In this document: piece by piece, positions 34,345-47,356 of the stretch
Numbering within the stretch: position 1 is the stretch's first letter
How the letters are laid out: each line of letters starts with the position of its first letter
Source: Drechmeria coniospora
Lineage: Eukaryota > Ascomycota > Sordariomycetes > Hypocreales > Ophiocordycipitaceae
Assembly: GCF_001625195.1 (NCBI RefSeq)
Contig: NC_054390.1
Span: 186,001 to 250,000, forward strand
Direction of reading: 5' to 3'
Length of the DNA: 64,000 bases
Program-made: the position numbers and the translations under genes
The notes under the pieces: model-generated
Databases searched by the model: none
What the model was told of the DNA's origin: nothing
Seen by the model: only the letters and a program-made list of their open reading frames with translations

Positions 34345-37300
34345 CTACTCCTTGAGGTACTTGAGAATCGCCTCCCGCTCCTCGACCGGCATCACCCGCA
34401 GCACCTCGCGGACGCCCTTGAAGCCCGCCTCCTTGTGCGCCCGCACGACCTCGCCCAGCTCGCCCGACAGCTTCTCCGCCTTGAGGGCCTCGACCTTTTC
34501 GCCAATCGTCTTCCTCTCCTTCTCGTACCACTCCGCCACCTCCCTGTCCTTTCCGTCCCAGCCGACGATGCCCGACCAGCTCTCGAGCAGGTGCAGGTTG
34601 CGCGCCCGCGCGTCGTTGGACTTGGCCGTGCCCTGCTCCTTCGTCGTCAGCAGGCTCGACGCCATGCGCCGGAGGATGTACTCCTCGTTGAGGCGGCGCC
34701 GCAGGCGCCAGTAGAAGAAGCGACGGGCGTTGGTCCACTCGAGCACCTCGCGGATCACGCCCTTGGCCTTCATGCGGCCGGCGCGGTCGTGCAGGTCGGC
34801 GAACTGCACGGCAATCTGCGCGTACACGGGCAGCAGCTTCTTCTCCCGCTCCACCATCTTCTGCTTGATGGCCGCCGAGGCCTCCGCCGAGAGCCCGGCG
34901 TTGTCGAGCTGCTTCTTGAGGTCGGCGTACGTCGGGTCCATGCGCGCCATCGTCTGCAGCTGCTTCTCCTTGCGGTACTTGATGCCGATGATGCCGTCGG
35001 GCTCGAGCACGCCGCCGCGCGCCTCGACGTCGGCGTACATCTCCATGGCCGTCGGGTTGATGGTCGGGTCCACGACGACCCACGAGCCGCCGCGGAGCTC
35101 GCCAAAGGGCGGGATGTAGACGAAGATGGGCTGCTCAAAGTCCACGAGCGCGTCGACGATGAAGGAGCCGTACTTGAGCACCTCGTTGTACATGTCCCGC
35201 TGGCCGCCCGAGAAGCCTCGCCAGTTGGCCAGGATCATGAGCGGCAGCTGCTCGCCCTTGTTGAAGTCGTTGATGGCCTGCGCCGTCTTGAACGCCGAGT
35301 TGGGGTACCACACGCCGCCCGCCTCGTTGCTGACCTGCTCCATCGAGTCGGGGTTGGCCGGGTCGGCGGGCGTCACGTTCTCGACCGAGCGCGTCTCGAC
35401 GGCGATGACGCCCATGGGGATGCCGCTGAGGCGCGCGCGGCCGACGACGACGGTGCGCGCCCAGCCGCCGAGCGTCTCGACGAACGAGTCCTTGTCGAAG
35501 AGTCCGGTGCGGAAGGTTCCGTCGTCGTCGGCCTTGCCCGAGATCATCCACCGCACGTCGTACGGCTGCTTCTGCGGCGGGCAGTAGGTGACGTCGCGGT
35601 CCCAGTCGTCCGAGCTCGGGCTCACGGGCACGGGGCCGTTGCGCTTCTCGGGCACAAACGACATCCACTCGACGATCCTCGACACGCCGGCAAAGTCGTC
35701 GTTGGCCGTCATATGCGACACGCCGTTGCGGTACATGATCTGCGTGCCGCCGAGCTGCAGGTTGGACGTGTACACCTCGCGGCCGAGCAGGTTGTTCAGC
35801 GCCGGGGCGCCCGTGAGGATGATCGGCTGGCCCTCGATCTGGACGGCACGCTGGCCGAGGCGGACCAGGTACGCGCCGATGCCTGGGAAAGGTTAGCCAT
35901 CTCCGCCGCGGCAAGGATCCTAGGCATACGCACCAACTGAGCGGCAGGTGACGAGCGTCACGGTGAAGATGTCGTTGTACGCCCGGCTCGTCGCGCCGGC
36001 GATCAAGCCCGAGCCCCGCAGGCATTCGACGCCGAGGCCGTCCTCCTCGCCGACGATGGTGACGATCTTGTGACGCTTCTCGCCGGCCTCCGACACCTCC
36101 TCCGTGATGACCTCGTCCTTGAACCGGTTCTTGGCCTTCTCGTCGAGGTACAGGTACCGGAAGCCCGCGTCCTGCTTGGACGCGTCGTTCCACGCCACCT
36201 TGAAGTGCGGCATCAGCTCCTCAGCGAGGCCGAGGCGCGCACCCGAGTTGGCCGACAGGTAGATGCGCGGGATGCCGAGCTTGCGCGCGAGCTCGGTGCA
36301 CTTGTGGAAGAAGTTGTCCTCCTTGGGCCCGAAGGAGCCGATCTTGTACGTGATGTCGTTGGCGACGACGATGTAGCGCCGGCCCGCCGGGTACTCGGGG
36401 GTGCGGGCCTTGAAGACCCAGCCGACCATGCCGCACGTGTTGGTGCCGGGCTCGCGGTTCACCTCGTCGAGGTTGTCCTTGTCGTCGAGGACGAGCTCGG
36501 TGAAGGTGACGCAGTCGCCGACCTTGGGCTGCTGCGACGCGAGCGCGGGCTGGTTCTTGATGGCCTTGGTCCAGCAGTTCTGCGTCGCCTGGCGGAAGAG
36601 CTCGGGGAAGTCGTAGACGTACTGCGTGCCCATGAGGTGCGCCTTGTACCGCTTCGGCTGGAGCGCGTTCTTGGTCGCGTAGGGCGTCGAGACGGACATG
36701 AGATGCATCGGGCCCTTCTCCTTGGTGCCGCCGATGCTGTGGAAGACCCAGTCGCCCTTTTCCGACTTGCGCTCGGCGTACATGTCGACGTCGACGACGT
36801 AGCCCGACGTGTTGGTGATGACGACGCGGAGCGGGTACGGCGTTCCGGCGCTCGGATCGGTGCAGATGATGCGAATCTCGACCTGGGCGACGCGCAGCCT
36901 CCAGCCGCGGGCGCCGAAGCGGTCGAGGAAGCCCTGGAGGCTCTGCTCGACCTGCTGCGGGTCGAGCGAGAAGACGGGGCTGAAGTTCATGAAGATGTGG
37001 TTCAGATCCGACGAGTTGTTGCCGATGATCTCGAGCGCGTCGAAGATGTCGTTGATGACACGGTCAGCCTCGGAGATGAGGTACTCGGCCGTCGGGATCT
37101 CGTCGCGGAGGCGGCCGGGACGGATGACGGCGCGCGTGAAGTAGCGCTTGTCGGTGTCGACGGCCTTGCCGACGCCCTCGTAGACGTGGATGTTCTTGTT
37201 CTCGGTGAAGACGGGCTTGATGTGGAACTTGGTGAGGCGCGCGAGCTCCAGCTGGAAGGCCAGCGCCGGCTCGCTGTGGCGGATGCTGTCGTCCTCCTCG

Positions 37301-40300
37301 TACTCAGGGCCGCGGAAGGTGTAGTAGCCGGGGTACGAGCCGTCGTTGTGGCCGCAGATGAAGGTCAGGCGGCGCACGCCGCGGACGAGCAGCTCGCTCT
37401 TGAACTGCTGGACGATGGGCAGGATGCGCGCCAGCACCTCGTGGTCCTCGGTGCTCTCCGTGTCGCGGACGGCGACGTTGATGACGGCCGACAGCTCGTC
37501 GTCCTTCTTGACGTCCCGCTTGACGGCGCTGAAGGGCCGGCGCTTGCCGCTGAGGTCGGCGAGCATCTGCGTGCCGTTGTGCTGCTTCTTCTGCTTGTTG
37601 TGGAAGGCGATGGTCTCGAGCGCCTTCTGGATGAGCTCCTCGGCCTCCTCGAGGTACTTGCAAGGCACGATGATGCCCTTGCGGGTGGGCTCCTCCTCCC
37701 ACTTGCTCGTGAGGTACGACATGTCGCTGATGGAGTTGATGCGCTTCATGTTGAGCTCGGCGACGCCGGGCGTGCCGGGCGTCGACGGCAGGCCCGACTG
37801 CAGCGGCAAGCCGAATTCGGACTGGCCAATCTTGCGCAGCTGAAAGTCCCACGAGACGAACTGGGGCGTGTCCGTCTCGTCGCTGTGATAGGCGATCTCG
37901 TTGAGGACGTAGGCGCGGTAGGCGCGGCGGATGTAGACCTCGAGCGACGCCAGGCCCACCCAGGGGTCTTCGTGGGCGAAGAAGAGCGGCAGGACGTCGA
38001 AGACGGTGTACTTGGAGTCGACGACCTCCTTGATGACGTCGAGGTTGGGCTCGCGGTGGTCCCAGCCGCTCTCGCCGTAGCGCGACTCGACGACCGACGA
38101 GCGCAGGATGTGCTCCATCTGCGAGGTGCGCTCCTCGAGGGACGGCAGCGAGCACTGGATCATGATCTCGCGGGCCTTGAGGGACACCTTGGAGGTGGCG
38201 CGCGACGAGAGCTCCGTCAGGCGACGCAGCGAGTCCCGCAGGTACTTGCCGATGTTGCCGACGTTCGGCTTGTTCGGGCGGTACTCCTCGAGGATGGCCA
38301 GGACGAGCGAGCTCTTGGCGCTGACGCGGCTGTGGGAGAGGACGGTCTGGACGACGTTGCTCATGCTGTCCTTGTTCTGGTCGCGCAGCTTCAGGACGAC
38401 GCTGTCCTCCTGGGCCTGGGTGAGGAAGAGCTTCTCCACCTCCCAGTACGAATCGAGCAGGCTCTGGATGAAGTTGAGCTCGCGCACCTTCTGGCCGTCG
38501 GCGTACGTGTCGAGGATGTCGGTGAGGGGCGCGAGCGTGGCCTTGAGCATGTCGGCGTCGGCGGCGGCGACGCTCTCGTCGAGGAACTTCTGGAAGGCCT
38601 TCTGCAGCGCCTTGGAGGGGAACTCGAGATGGCGCGCCTTGGCGCGCTCGACGATCTGGGCAAACTGGGCGTCGAGCTTGTGGGGCATGCGCGAGTGCAG
38701 GGCCGAGAACTGCGCGTTCCACTCGCTGTAGGGCAGCTCGGGGTTGCGGAGCATGGCGATGAGCTCCTTGAGGGCGGGCGCCATGATGACGGAGTTGTCG
38801 AAGCCCATGAGGATGTTGGTGATGATGTCGCGGAGGACGCCGAAGCGCTGCGAGGGCTTGTTGCCGACGACGACGGGGTCGCCGTACGAGGGCAGCTTGT
38901 CGACAAAGGCCTGGGCCTGCTTGACGCGGCTTGGGTCGTCGAGGGCGAGGATGCCGAGGATGTCGCCGGCCTCGAGCGTCGCGCCGGGCTGCTTGATGAG
39001 CTGGACGACGCCGTCCTCCTGGGCGACGAGGGGCATGTACATCTTCATGACCTCGACCTCGGCAAAGGTCTGGCCGGCCTTGACGTGCGTGCCGTTCTCG
39101 ACGGCGTACTTGACGAGCTTGCCGGGGCTCGGCGTGCGCAGCTGCGTCGGGTCGTTCTCCTGCTCGAGCAGGCACGTCTTGCCGTCGACGGAGAGGCGCG
39201 TGGCGCCGACCTCCTCCTTCCAGTAGACGTTGTGGCTGTGGCCGTCGAGGAGGACGAGGAGGCCGCCGTCGCTGAGGGCGCGGACGCCGATGGAGCACTT
39301 GGAGCCGTTGATGAAGAGGTGGTAGCTGTCGGGGCTCGCGCGCGTGGCCGTGAACTTGTAGCGGAAGCCCTCGTAGATGAAGTCGATGGTGAAGACGGTC
39401 TTGAGGATGTCCTTGGACGGCACCTGGCCCTTCTCGAGGCCGGCGCGGTACTCGGCCATGCAGGCCTCGCTGGCGATGTGGGCCCTGGTGACGGCGCCGC
39501 AGACGACGGCGAGCATGGTGTCGGGGCGCTCGGCGGTGAGGCGCTTGGAGATGAGCTCGTCGAGCCAGCCGGTCGAGATGGTGTTGTCCTCAAAGGCCTC
39601 GGTCTCGAGCAGCTTGATGAGGTACTCGACCGTGGTGCGGAAGTCGCCGCGGATGCTCAGCTCCTTGAGGGCGACGACCATGTGCTTGCGCGAGGCCTGG
39701 CGGTTCTCGCCGTAGGCGAAGATGTGGCCGAACTGGCTGTCGGAGAAGCTGTGGATGCCGCCCTGGGTGCCGACGGAGAAGTAGCCCCAGACGTTGGAGC
39801 TGCTGCGGAAGTTGAGCTCGTGCATGACGCCGTTGGAGGGCTTGAAGCCCTCGCCGGGGTCCTCGGAGGTGATGCGGCAGGCCGTCGTGTGGCCCGTCGG
39901 CGTCGGCCGGCGCTGGTTCTGGGCGCTGTGCTCGTTCTTGAACTCGAAGTCGATCTCGCCCGCCGTCTTGGGGTCGACGCCGTAGAGGAGGCGGATGTCG
40001 CGGATGCGGTGCAGCGGCAGGCCCATGGCGATCTGCAGCTGGGCGGCCGGCAGGTTGACGCCGCTGACCATCTCGGTGGTCGGGTGCTCGACCTGGAGGC
40101 GCGGGTTGAGCTCGAGGAAGTAGAACTTGTCGTCGGCGTGCGAGTAGAGGTACTCGACGGTGCCGGCCGAGACGTAGCCGACGAGGCGGCCGAGACGCAC
40201 GGCCGCGTCCTCCATGGCGCGGAAGGTGTCGGGCTTGGCGATTGTGACGGGCGCCTCCTCGATGATCTTTTGGTGGCGGCGCTGGACGGAGCAGTCGCGG

Positions 40301-41294
40301 CCGAAGAGGGAGATGTTGTTGCCGTACTGGTCGGCGAGGAGCTGCACCTCGAGGTGCCTCGCGTTGCCGGCGAGCTTCATGATGAAGATGGGCGAGCCGG
40401 GGATCTCGCTGGCGGCCGCCTTGTAGAGGGCCTCGAAGCCTTCCTCGGCGACGGCCTTGCGGATGCCCTTGCCGCCGCCGCCCTCGGAGGCCTTGATCAT
40501 GACGGGGAAGCCGATGTCCTTGGCGCGCTGCAGGCCCTCCTGCCAGGAGGCGACGCAGCCCTTGCTGTAGACGTCGTCGGGGACGGTGACGATGCCGTGG
40601 GCGTCGACCTCGACCTCGCGGACGCCCGTGCCGGACCAGGGGATGCAGGGGACCTCGGCGTGCTGGGCGACGATGGTCGACGAGATCTTGTCGCCGAGGG
40701 AGCGCATGGCGGAGCCGGGGGGGCCGATGAAGACGATCTTGTTGGGCGAGGCGGCGAGCGACTCGGGCAGCTTGGGGTTCTCCGAGGCGTGGCCCCAGCC
40801 GGCCCAGACGGCGTGCACGTTCATGCGCTCGGCGATGTCGACGATGAGCTCGACGTTGGCGTAGTTGTGGTTATTGGTGCCGCCGGGCACCTCGACGTAG
40901 TGGTCGGCCATGCGGATGTAGTCGGCGTTGGCCTGGAGGTCCTCGGGCGTGGCCATGACGGTGAAGTGGATGGCCCGCTCGTCGCCGAACGTCTCGTAGG
41001 CCCACTTCCGCACCGAGCGGATCTCCTTGACGGCGGCGATGCCGTTGTTGGCGATGAGCACCTGCGGGCGAGGGTCAGCGGGCCGCTCCGACGGCTGGCG
41101 GATCGAGCGTCACTCACGTTGGTGATGACGGTGTGGCCGTCATGCTGGGCGACAAAGTCCTTGACCTTGCTCGTGGCGGCGCTCGCCAGCTTGTTGCCGC
41201 CGATGAAGTGGTCGGCGATCTTGTGCTTTTGTGCGTAGGAGGCCTTGCCGTTGACGACGGGCACCGTCCGCCCGTTTGTCGCGGCATCGGCCAT
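34345..41294 (-). CDS. ACC1: Acetyl-CoA carboxylase
   Basis: Three exons (41118-41294, 35934-41061, 34345-35882) with introns of 56 and 51 bp give 2,280 residues, the usual size of fungal ACC. The enzyme makes malonyl-CoA from acetyl-CoA, bicarbonate and ATP in the cytosol, the committed step of fatty-acid synthesis. Splice junctions restore the conserved HTVITN|VLIANNGIAAVKEIRS and TCRSVG|IGAYLVRLGQ. The biotin carboxylase domain spans about residues 50-560, with the ATP-binding glycine loop SEGGGGKGIRK near 253. The biotin carrier motif EVMKM has its biotinyl Lys near residue 732. The central ACC region follows, then the carboxyltransferase half with EDNFFHKCTELARKLGIPR, LSANSGARLGLAEE and WRGFSGGQRDMYNE. 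All key motifs are intact. Strong GC3 bias opens a 1,722-codon antisense frame, which is not a gene. Confidence 0.98.
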
Positions 41295-43454
41295 GATGTG
41301 AGAGGGAGTGAGGGGGGGGGGGGGCGAGGGGAGATGGCGAGGGGAGAGGGCGAGGCCGAGAGAGTGCCGTGGGTATCAGAGGACGTCGAGGGCAGGAAGC
41401 ACGCGGCAGAACGGGGGCGTCGCGGTCAAGGAGTCGTCATGAACCGTCGTTATCGAGGGCGGCCGCTGCTGCTGGAGGGACGAGACAACCGGGAGGAAGC
41501 AGACGAGGCGGAGGAAGGGTGACGGCGGCTACGGGGCGGTGCCAAGGACGGAGGGCGAGACGAAGGACGAGTTTTCCGCTGCCACAGGACAAGGACGATG
41601 ACGAGAAGGAGGGCGAGGGCGACGATGAGGATGAGGAGGGAGGACGTTTGGGCGAAGGGGATGACGGAGTGCGTGGTGGAAAGATTAATGAAGCGTAGAG
41701 CCGAAGAAAGCTCGGAAGTCGTGGTTGGCGGTCCGTCAGTCGCACTACGAGGCACACCTGCCAGGGCACCCCATCAATCTGTTGGGACCCATCTTCGCAC
41801 GGTGCTGGCAGAAAAAAAATGGAACTCGCGACGGCCAGCAACGCACTAGACCAGGCACCCGTTTGGGGGGGGGGAGGGGCGATGGCACTACCGGTTAGAG
41901 CCAACCCAGCAAGACCGGAGCACAGTGCGAGCGGGCGGTGGGTCGCGGTTGGCATGCAAAGTCACCCATGTCCGAGCTCGGGGCAAGACATGCAAGCAAG
42001 TACCTGCTGCAAGTACCTACGGTACGGTACTTATTTGTAAGTAATACTTGTAAATGCATACTGTACCTAGTAGGTTATGACTTGTAGGTGCGAGTAATTA
42101 CAGCAAGTGCAGTAAGTGCACATGGAAGTGCAAGTAATTCCAGCAAGTGCAGTGAGTGCAGATGGAAGTGCCAGAACTTGGAGGTGCAAGTAATTACAAC
42201 AAGTGCAGCAAGTGCAGCAAGTGCGCATGGAAGTGCAAGTGCTTGTACGGTACTTTGTACTGCTCTGGCAAGTAGCGTCACCGCGGCGGCAGTGTCAATG
42301 AATACTAGGAACCAAAGTACTAGGTACAGAATGCAGTACAAGTACTAGGTACAGTATGCAGTACCAGGTTCGTGGTCCGACGCCTACAACCGCTGCGGAA
42401 TAAGAGCAATACAGTTAGGTACGCTGCATACTTGCACCCTGACCAGGCGCAGCCTCTCAGCGAGCCGGGCTTACATCAGACAATCCGAGCTCGGGTCATG
42501 TGCAGGTAAGATGACGGGCAGTCGAATGGGGTCGGAGGATTGCATGGCAGCTGGATCGCCATCGTCGCAGGTCATCCAGCGCGTTCATGCGTGATGCATT
42601 CAAATGCTTACTCCGTACGTGCAGTGGCATCAGGACAGGAGGGACGCCCATGTACTCCGTAACGTGCTGTACATGTCATAATAATGGTTCAAGGTCGAAA
42701 GGACCGCCCGCTGGATATTCGCAGCATTCCAGTGCCAGCGTCGCAGCCGATGCAACGTCCCCTGCCGGACTGACGTCGCCGCGGGACAGGTGCGTATCGA
42801 TAACGATTCTCCACAGTGCGACGGCAAGGCCAGACCCCTACAAAAGTACCTTGTCGCGCGTACAGTACTTACTTGCCTACCTAGTACTCTACCAAGTAAT
42901 TACACTGTACCCCGTACTTGCACTGGCAATGACTGCACGAGCAGCGGTGCCCGTACCTGGGCTTGTGCATTTTGCGAGATGATATTCGCTGCCAAAAAAA
43001 AAAAAAAAAAAAAAACCATGGAGGATGACATTCTCCCAAGCGCCGTCCGTAGTATTCCCTGCCCGCGACGCAATCCATGTCGGCATTCCCTCGGCAAGCA
43101 TGTTGAGTCGTTCCCTGGAGGAGTTCGTTGCCGGCGCACAGGCATCGACATCGACAGTACTTGCAGGTACATGAGAATGGCGGCCCTGACTAGCGCTGCA
43201 TGTACCGGTGCATGTACTGTAGAAGTACTCTGCCGGCCATGACGATGCCCCTCCCTCCCTTGCCGAGGCGGCGGCGCCTGTACTAGCATGCCCTGGCACG
43301 GCCTGGCACAACGTCAGTAGTGGTACTTGCACAGTACCTGCTTCAGTATCGTCTGCACTGTACTCAAGTGTACAGTGCTTGCAGGTACGGTGCGGTCACG
43401 GTCGATCAGTTTCCATTACCTTCCAACGTAATACCACAGTGCGTACTCCGTACA

Positions 43455-43612
43455 TGTACTGCACTATACTGTACTCTACTGTACTGTGCTATACTGTACT
43501 CTACTGTACTGTACTCTACTGTACTCTACTGTACTGTACTGTACTCTACTGTACTGTACTGTACTGTACTGTACTGTACTCTACTCTACTCTACTCTACT
43601 GTACTCCGTACG
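43455..43612 (+). repeat. CTACTGTACTGTA microsatellite
   Basis: A mixture of the 5-mers GTACT and CTACT over about 150 bp, flanked on both sides by TACTCCGTA. Confidence 0.9.
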
Positions 43613-45009
43613 TACTCCTACAACGTCCACGAACATGGTTGCACATTAGGCTTCCCGTCTCACACCGCTCACCTTTCGCCACCCTTTCCAGGTGCTCGCG
43701 TCGCTGCCGACATGCGTTAATGTCCACGAGCGATCGACTTTGGCTCGAGCCCGGAGCAGAGATGTCTCAAACGGTGAGTGCTGCGGCATCCTTCCTCCGC
43801 TTGGGTTGTTCCAAGTCTCCTTGCTCGTTCGCTCAGCATTAGCAGGTTCGCCCGCCCATCCGCCCGACAGCGACTTCCAGACGCCATGCCATGGCCGGGG
43901 TCAAATCAACAGATTTGACTCGTGAGTGACGCCGGCATTGACATCGCCACCGCCGAGGAGTGCCGGTATTACGAGCAGAGCATTCGCCGCCTGTGTGAGA
44001 GCTGGCGAGAGTGCTGGCGAGGGCACCTGGCCCCAATTGTTGAGCGACCGCCGTTAGGCCCTGCTGCTAGGCAAGTACAGTGTACTTGGTGGCCGGCAAC
44101 GAGCCAACCAACCAGCCCACCCACCCCTCTCTCCCCCCCCCCCCTCCCCGCCTTTGTCTCACCCAATCCAGTCAATCCAGTCCGAAAAAAAAAACCCGAC
44201 TTGCTGGGTCCGTCATGCATTCCTAACCTCCAGCACGGTACGGAGTTATTACTCCCCAGAGTCCCTCGAGCACGCACACATGGGCTTGTACAGTACTTGT
44301 GTGTGCGAGTACAGTAACGCAGGCATGGCAAGTACTGTGCACCCAGAAATCAACGTTATCGTGCCGCGAGTATTACAAGGATTACATGACTGGCACTTCG
44401 TACCTTTCACCGACCCGAGAAACGACGTCTCTCAACATTGCTCCGACCCTCGGCGGGGCCCATCGAGACTATCGCTCCACACCGACGCTCCACACTCTGC
44501 CAACCGTCCGCCGCTGACGACGGACCTTGACCGTCGGCACACCGGGCCGATACCACTCCGCCCGCTTCCCTGCGCGCCGCCGAATCTCCTCTCCTCGCCG
44601 TCCGGCTCGGCGCATTTTGAATTTCGCCCCGAGATTGGTCGAGCAAGCACGAGGGCGCCTCGGCCGAGCAGCGCATGGCAGAGCCGTCGTGTCGGCGCGA
44701 GGAGAATCGTGGCCAGCCAAGGCTCCACGCCTGCGTCATCCAGTCTCCGTTGCCGTGCCGGTTCCGTCGATGGCAGCACCAGAACATGGTCGGCCGCACC
44801 ACTCTCCCGCGGAAGCATTCACGCAACGTTGACATGGTGACACGGTGTGGCGCGGAGAATCTCCAGCTCATCTCTGTAATGTCTACTCGATTATATAATC
44901 ACATCACCGCCGACGGTGGTTTGGTCCAGCTGCTGCCCCCATCCCGCCACCAAAATCAACAACCAGGGGACCTTTGCATGGCGCTGCGTGCGTGCGAGCG
45001 AACGGCAGG

Positions 45010-45350
45010 CGAGGCGTGCGGCGTGCACAAACTGGTGCGTGCATGCGTGTGCGCGTGCGTGCGTGTGCGTGCGTGTGTGTGCGGCGCGTGTCTGTGTGCG
45101 ACGTGTGTCTCTGTGCGAGTATGTCTTGTGTGCATGCGAGCGTGTGTGCGTGTGTGTGTGCGTGCGTGGATGTGTGGGCGTGTGTGTGTGTGTGTGTGTG
45201 TCTATGGGTGTATGTGTGCGTTTGTGTGTTTGTGTTTGTGTGCCTGTTTGTTGATACAGGCGGCTGTGCGGCTCTGCGGCTCTGCGGCTCTGCGGCTCTG
45301 CGGCTCTGCGGCTCTGCGGCTCTGCGGCTCGACGGCTCGACGGCTCGACA
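45010..45350 (+). repeat. GT-rich and CGGCTCTG simple repeats
   Basis: An imperfect GTGTGTGC tract is followed by about nine copies of CGGCTCTG and then CGGCTCGA. Confidence 0.9.
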
Positions 45351-45542
45351 GTGCTGTGCATCATGTCATCATGACTCTGACGGCTACCCTCGACCGCTCG
45401 TCAACGGCAAACGAAATGTGGCAAAGCAAAGGGGGTATTGTGGCACGAAAGACGAGCGGCCGTTGCGCGACGACAGACGATGAATTGTCGGCCGGCAAAC
45501 GCGTGAGATGGCGGACCGCGGCCGGAGCCGTGAGCCTTCGAC

Positions 45543-47356
45543 TCAGTACGTCTCGCCGAGGTCGCTGAGCTTCCGCCCGCCAGACATGCTGAGCCGTCCC
45601 GGCGCGCCGCCGCCGGCCACGCCCGTGCTGGTGCGCCTGCCGGCCGCGTTGACGCCTCCGCTTTGCCTCCGCATGCCCGACGCGGGCATCGGGATGCCGC
45701 TGATGCCCGCCTCCATCTCCAGTCTCGAGTACGTGCCCCGCCGGCTGGGCGTCCGGAGCTCGCCCTCGAGCTCCTCCTCGTCCATGCGGCCGATGCTCGT
45801 CGAGTGGCCGTGCATCGGCCCGCTCATCGACGACCGCGGCCGGCCGAGCGGCGTTCGGGCCCCGGACATGGACGTCCTCGACATGGGCCGCGGCGGCGCG
45901 ATCATGTCGTTCCTCGACGCCGGTCGGGCGTACGACGACAGGCTCGCGCGCGAGCTCGGCCGGCTGCTCTCCGACTCGGGCCCGCGGTTCGGCAGCGGCC
46001 CGAACGAGAGCCTGCTCATGCCCGACGTGCTCAGCCGCGGCACGTGGCTCTTGCCCGACGTCGACGCTCGCGGGTTGAAGCCCGTCGGCGTCGCCTCGTC
46101 GTCGCACGCCGCCGACGAGGCCGACGAGGCGACGGTGCGCTTCCGAGATCGGATCGTCACCGACGGCGGCACGATGGATCCGTGCAACCCCGACCGCGGC
46201 GAGGACCGAGGGGGCGTGCTCGCCGGCGCCGGAAGCTTGGACCGTGCCGACTGCACCTTGGCCTCGAGCCGCTGCATCTGCGCCGTGAGCGTCCGGATGT
46301 GCGTCAGCGAGTTGGACGCCGGAAGCTTGTTCGTCACCGCCCGACTCTTGGTCGACCTGTTCGCCGGCGTCCGCAGGGCCGCCGCGCCGCCCGACATGCG
46401 ACTGCCGGCGCGGCTGAGCGTCCCGATGCTCGGCCTGCCGCGCGGCTTGGGCGTGTTGCCGCCGTTGTCGAGCGACGGCAGCCTCGACTTGCGGGCCGTC
46501 GGTCCGCCGGCCCTGAGCGTCGTCGACTGTCGCATCTGCACCGAGACGTCCGACATGGGCGGCGACGGCGGGTCCGACGCGGCATCGGCCGACTTGGACT
46601 CGGGCGGCGTCGTGATGAGCGGCGAGCTCGCCGTCGAGTTCGGCGAGGCCGAGGCGTGCTTGTCAAAGGTCGGCGAGCCGAGCACCGACAGGTCGGTCGA
46701 GATGGTCGAGAGGTGGGCCGACTCCTTCTTGTTGATCTTGTGCTGCATCAGCTCCGCCTCGATCTTGAGATCGGCCAGCTCCTCGCGAAGGCGCTGCGAC
46801 TCGATCCGGAGCTTCTCGCGCTCCTGCTCGCCCGACTTGATGTCCTCGTCCATCAGGACGGCACGCTCGATGGCCTGGTTGTACTTGCTTTCCATGTCCT
46901 CGAGCGACGACGTCGTGTTGCGCGCCTGCCGCTCAAAGTCGTCGTTGGCCACCTCGGTGTCCCGAAGCCGCAGCTGCAGCGATCGGTTCGAGTCGCGCAG
47001 CGTCGTGATCTCCTTTTCGAGCGCGTTCTGCGCCGTGCTGGCCTCGGCTTTCGATTCCTTGTATTTCCTCTGCACCCGTCAGCGTTTCCCCCGAGGCCGC
47101 CTGCCCGTGGGAGTCTGGGGCCACCCACCTTCCACTCCTCGACCTCGAATCCCAACGACTCGGCCCTTTCTTGCAGGATCCGCTCCTGCTTCTCGGCCCG
47201 CTCAATGTCCTTTTCCAGCTCCTGCTCGAGCTCGCGGCTCGACTCGCGAAACTCGCTCAGCTCCGACTCGAGCATCTCATACTGGGCCTTGTACCAGGAC
47301 AGGGCGTCCTTGGCGCTCGTCGCCTCGCTCGGCGGCGACGAAGGTGGTTCGGCCAT
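45543..47356 (-). CDS. nudE: NudE/RO-11 nuclear distribution protein
   Basis: Two exons (47129-47356 and 45543-47069) and a 59-bp intron with branch CGCTGAC give 584 residues. The start was taken at MAEPPSSPP; nine in-frame codons upstream begin with a weaker ATG at 47383. Residues 20-190 are a long coiled coil (ALSWYKAQYEMLESELSEFR, KEITTLRDSNRSLQLRLRD, ANDDFERQARNTTSSLEDME), diagnostic of NudE/Nde1. The remaining 390 residues are Ser/Pro/Arg-rich and probably disordered, with a short LTHIRTLTAQMQRLEAKV helix conserved in filamentous fungi. Family role: binds LIS1/NudF and dynein and supports nuclear migration along microtubules in hyphae. The splice joins EEWK to RKYKESK, matching the expected heptad run. 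Confidence 0.93.

Larger units (their letters stand above)
41295..45542. other. Long GC-moderate spacer rich in simple sequence; no gene supported
   Basis: Upstream of ACC1 and downstream of NudE. It holds a CAAGTGCAG-type array (42085-42245), a 22-A run (42994-43015), a CTACTGTACTGTA array (43455-43612), a GTGTGC/GT array (45010-45250) and a CGGCTCTG array (45262-45350). Four exact TACTCCGTA 9-mers lie at 42609, 42653, 43444 and 43602. Frames up to 297 codons overlap these arrays and have no domain support. Confidence 0.55.

Noticed and set aside
36070..41238. A 1,722-codon open frame on the plus strand, opposite ACC1
   Set aside because: The minus strand is a textbook ACC1. The antisense frame has Val/Asp/Gly/Leu/Glu-rich composition and no domains, which is the expected result of strong GC3 codon bias.
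44154..45568. Frames of 228-297 codons
   Set aside because: They run through GT and CGGCTCTG simple repeats and contain only low-complexity protein.
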